Source: Candidatus Gastranaerophilales bacterium (GTDB taxonomy: Bacteria > Cyanobacteriota > Vampirovibrionia > Gastranaerophilales > Gastranaerophilaceae). From it: a stretch of 56,659 bases of DNA. The translations under genes were made by a program, and so were the position numbers. Location: contig CALUVW010000011.1 in assembly GCA_944324315.1 (NCBI GenBank), positions 1-56,659 of the forward strand, read 5' to 3'. Numbering within the stretch: the first letter of the stretch is position 1; each line of letters begins with the position of its first letter. The notes below the pieces were generated by a model that was given only the letters and a program-made list of their open reading frames with translations, was not told the origin of the DNA and did not search any database. Positions 56,296 to 56,659 of this stretch are shown in pieces.

Positions 56296-56659
56296 ATGAG
56301 AAGATTTAGAATTAAAGAGCAGCAAGCCGAATGCTGTGATGCAGCAGTTATGCCTGAAACCCTCGGGGGGGGGGCGATTCCGAGCTAACAAAAGGTCATG
56401 AAGCCCAGAGGTCAAGAAGTCAAGCAAGTTTACAAAATGTCATCCCGAACTTGTTTCGGGATCTAGTAATTAGATGCGAAGAAGCAAAGAGGCATAGAAG
56501 CAAAGTCTGTAACGTAACCCCCTTCCTTCCCTTATTAGGGAAGGATAAGAGGATGGGTAACAATTTCGGACGCATAGACGCCAAGAAGCATAGATGCGAA
56601 GTCTTTAACGTAGAAAAGATAAACAATTTAAGTATTTTGTATGGAACGGCTACGTTCCC
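56296..56659 (+). CDS. Prepilin leader, truncated by the window end (frame OFF as read)
   Basis: ATG at 56296 has AAAGGAG upstream and reads MRRFRIKEQQAECCDAAVMP, then TLGGGAIPS and a stop, with ten G at 56365-56374. With one more G the frame continues GDSELTKGHEAQRS with no stop for about 95 codons to the last base, through families D, A, C and B. It shares this organisation with the leader at 1-235, which does lead to FTLAEV. The pilin domain itself is outside the window, so the identification is by homology of the leader only. Confidence 0.6.
56365..56374 (+). repeat. Poly-G tract (10 G) in a putative prepilin leader
   Basis: Flanks CCCTC and CGATTCCGAGCT; CTCGG and CCGAG form short inverted arms around it. 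The 3' flank is identical to that after the tract at 10-21. Confidence 0.88.
56409..56443 (+). repeat. Short repeat family D, copy 2
   Basis: 35 bases starting aggtcaagaag, with three differences from 56-90. Confidence 0.75.
56439..56464 (+). repeat. Family A palindromic repeat in the right-edge leader
   Basis: gtcatcccgaacttgtttcg plus ggatct. In the +1 frame it reads NVIPNLFRDL. Confidence 0.8.
56472..56516 (+). repeat. Family C repeat, copy 2
   Basis: agatgcgaagaagcaaagag and following. Near-identical to 119-163. Confidence 0.75.
56522..56564 (+). repeat. Family B palindromic element
   Basis: The inverse complement of 15532-15574 with one difference over 43 bases; contains the hairpin ccttcccttattagggaagg. 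In the +1 frame it reads FLPLLGKDKRMG, as in the 15670 leader. Confidence 0.85.
56577..56612 (+). repeat. Family C repeat, diverged copy 3
   Basis: gacgccaagaagcatagatg and following, ending in gtctttaacgta like copy 2 (gtctgtaacgta). Confidence 0.6.

Noticed and set aside
1-56659. CRISPR arrays, rRNA operon, complete insertion sequences or prophage
   Set aside because: No regularly spaced direct repeats, no rRNA-like stretch and no transposase, integrase or phage structural gene were seen on either strand.

Overview
The window looks like a chromosomal segment of an AT-rich, Gram-negative gut bacterium of the non-photosynthetic sister group of Cyanobacteria (Vampirovibrionia/Melainabacteria, most likely Gastranaerophilales). 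The evidence is a response regulator (42310-43059) that closely resembles cyanobacterial RpaB, a set of prepilin-like genes that all carry FTLAEVLITLG, an LPS gene (kdsB) and an AsmA-like protein implying an outer membrane, and a full-length NifU next to NifS. This placement is inferred from remembered family features; no search was run.

Layout. 1-925: a prepilin-like gene entering from the left edge with a leader made of repeats. 910-10166: a stress protein on the minus strand, then a plus-strand run of sigma factor, gcvPB, a COG3581-type Fe-S protein, a membrane protein, miaA and a large AsmA-like protein. 10185-16526: a repeat protein, a surface-type protein, nifS/nifU, a poly-C prepilin gene and an LD-carboxypeptidase. 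16567-29738: mostly housekeeping genes (dnaX, an AmmeMemoRadiSam B-A fusion, ribD, gshB, tsaD, obgE, gpmI) with a kinase-like protein and an XRE regulator/prepilin pair between them. 29800-41851: a SNF2 helicase, two more homopolymer-bearing prepilin genes, rpsU, an oligopeptide ABC ATPase, recR-ebfC, a matrixin-like protease, a GNAT-like protein, accD-accA-prmA and kdsB. 41838-43238: an XRE regulator, the RpaB-like regulator and tRNA-His. 43415-51076: a 2553-residue protein with LysM and HEXXH motifs. 51300-56659: ogt, a DedA protein, a HAD enzyme, two TPR proteins, and a repeat-rich right edge where another prepilin leader begins.

The most unusual theme is the prepilin set. Six prepilin loci are visible or inferable. 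Five carry a long G or C tract in the leader that precedes the FTLAEV processing site. I see no other G/C run of this length in the window. In the three complete tract-bearing genes, the start codon with the good Shine-Dalgarno is out of frame with the mature pilin by exactly one base; one extra G or C restores the frame in each. At the right edge the frame one base away is open to the last base. This is either a set of slipped-strand phase-variable pilin switches read in the OFF state, or a systematic homopolymer undercount in the assembly. The sixth prepilin gene (27420) has no tract but has a promoter-operator palindrome next to a divergent XRE regulator.

A second theme is small palindromic repeats, found between genes and also inserted in frame in prmA, dnaX, tsaD and the prepilin leaders. 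A third is genes with a TATAAT box 6-9 bases before the start codon and no Shine-Dalgarno, which suggests leaderless transcripts.
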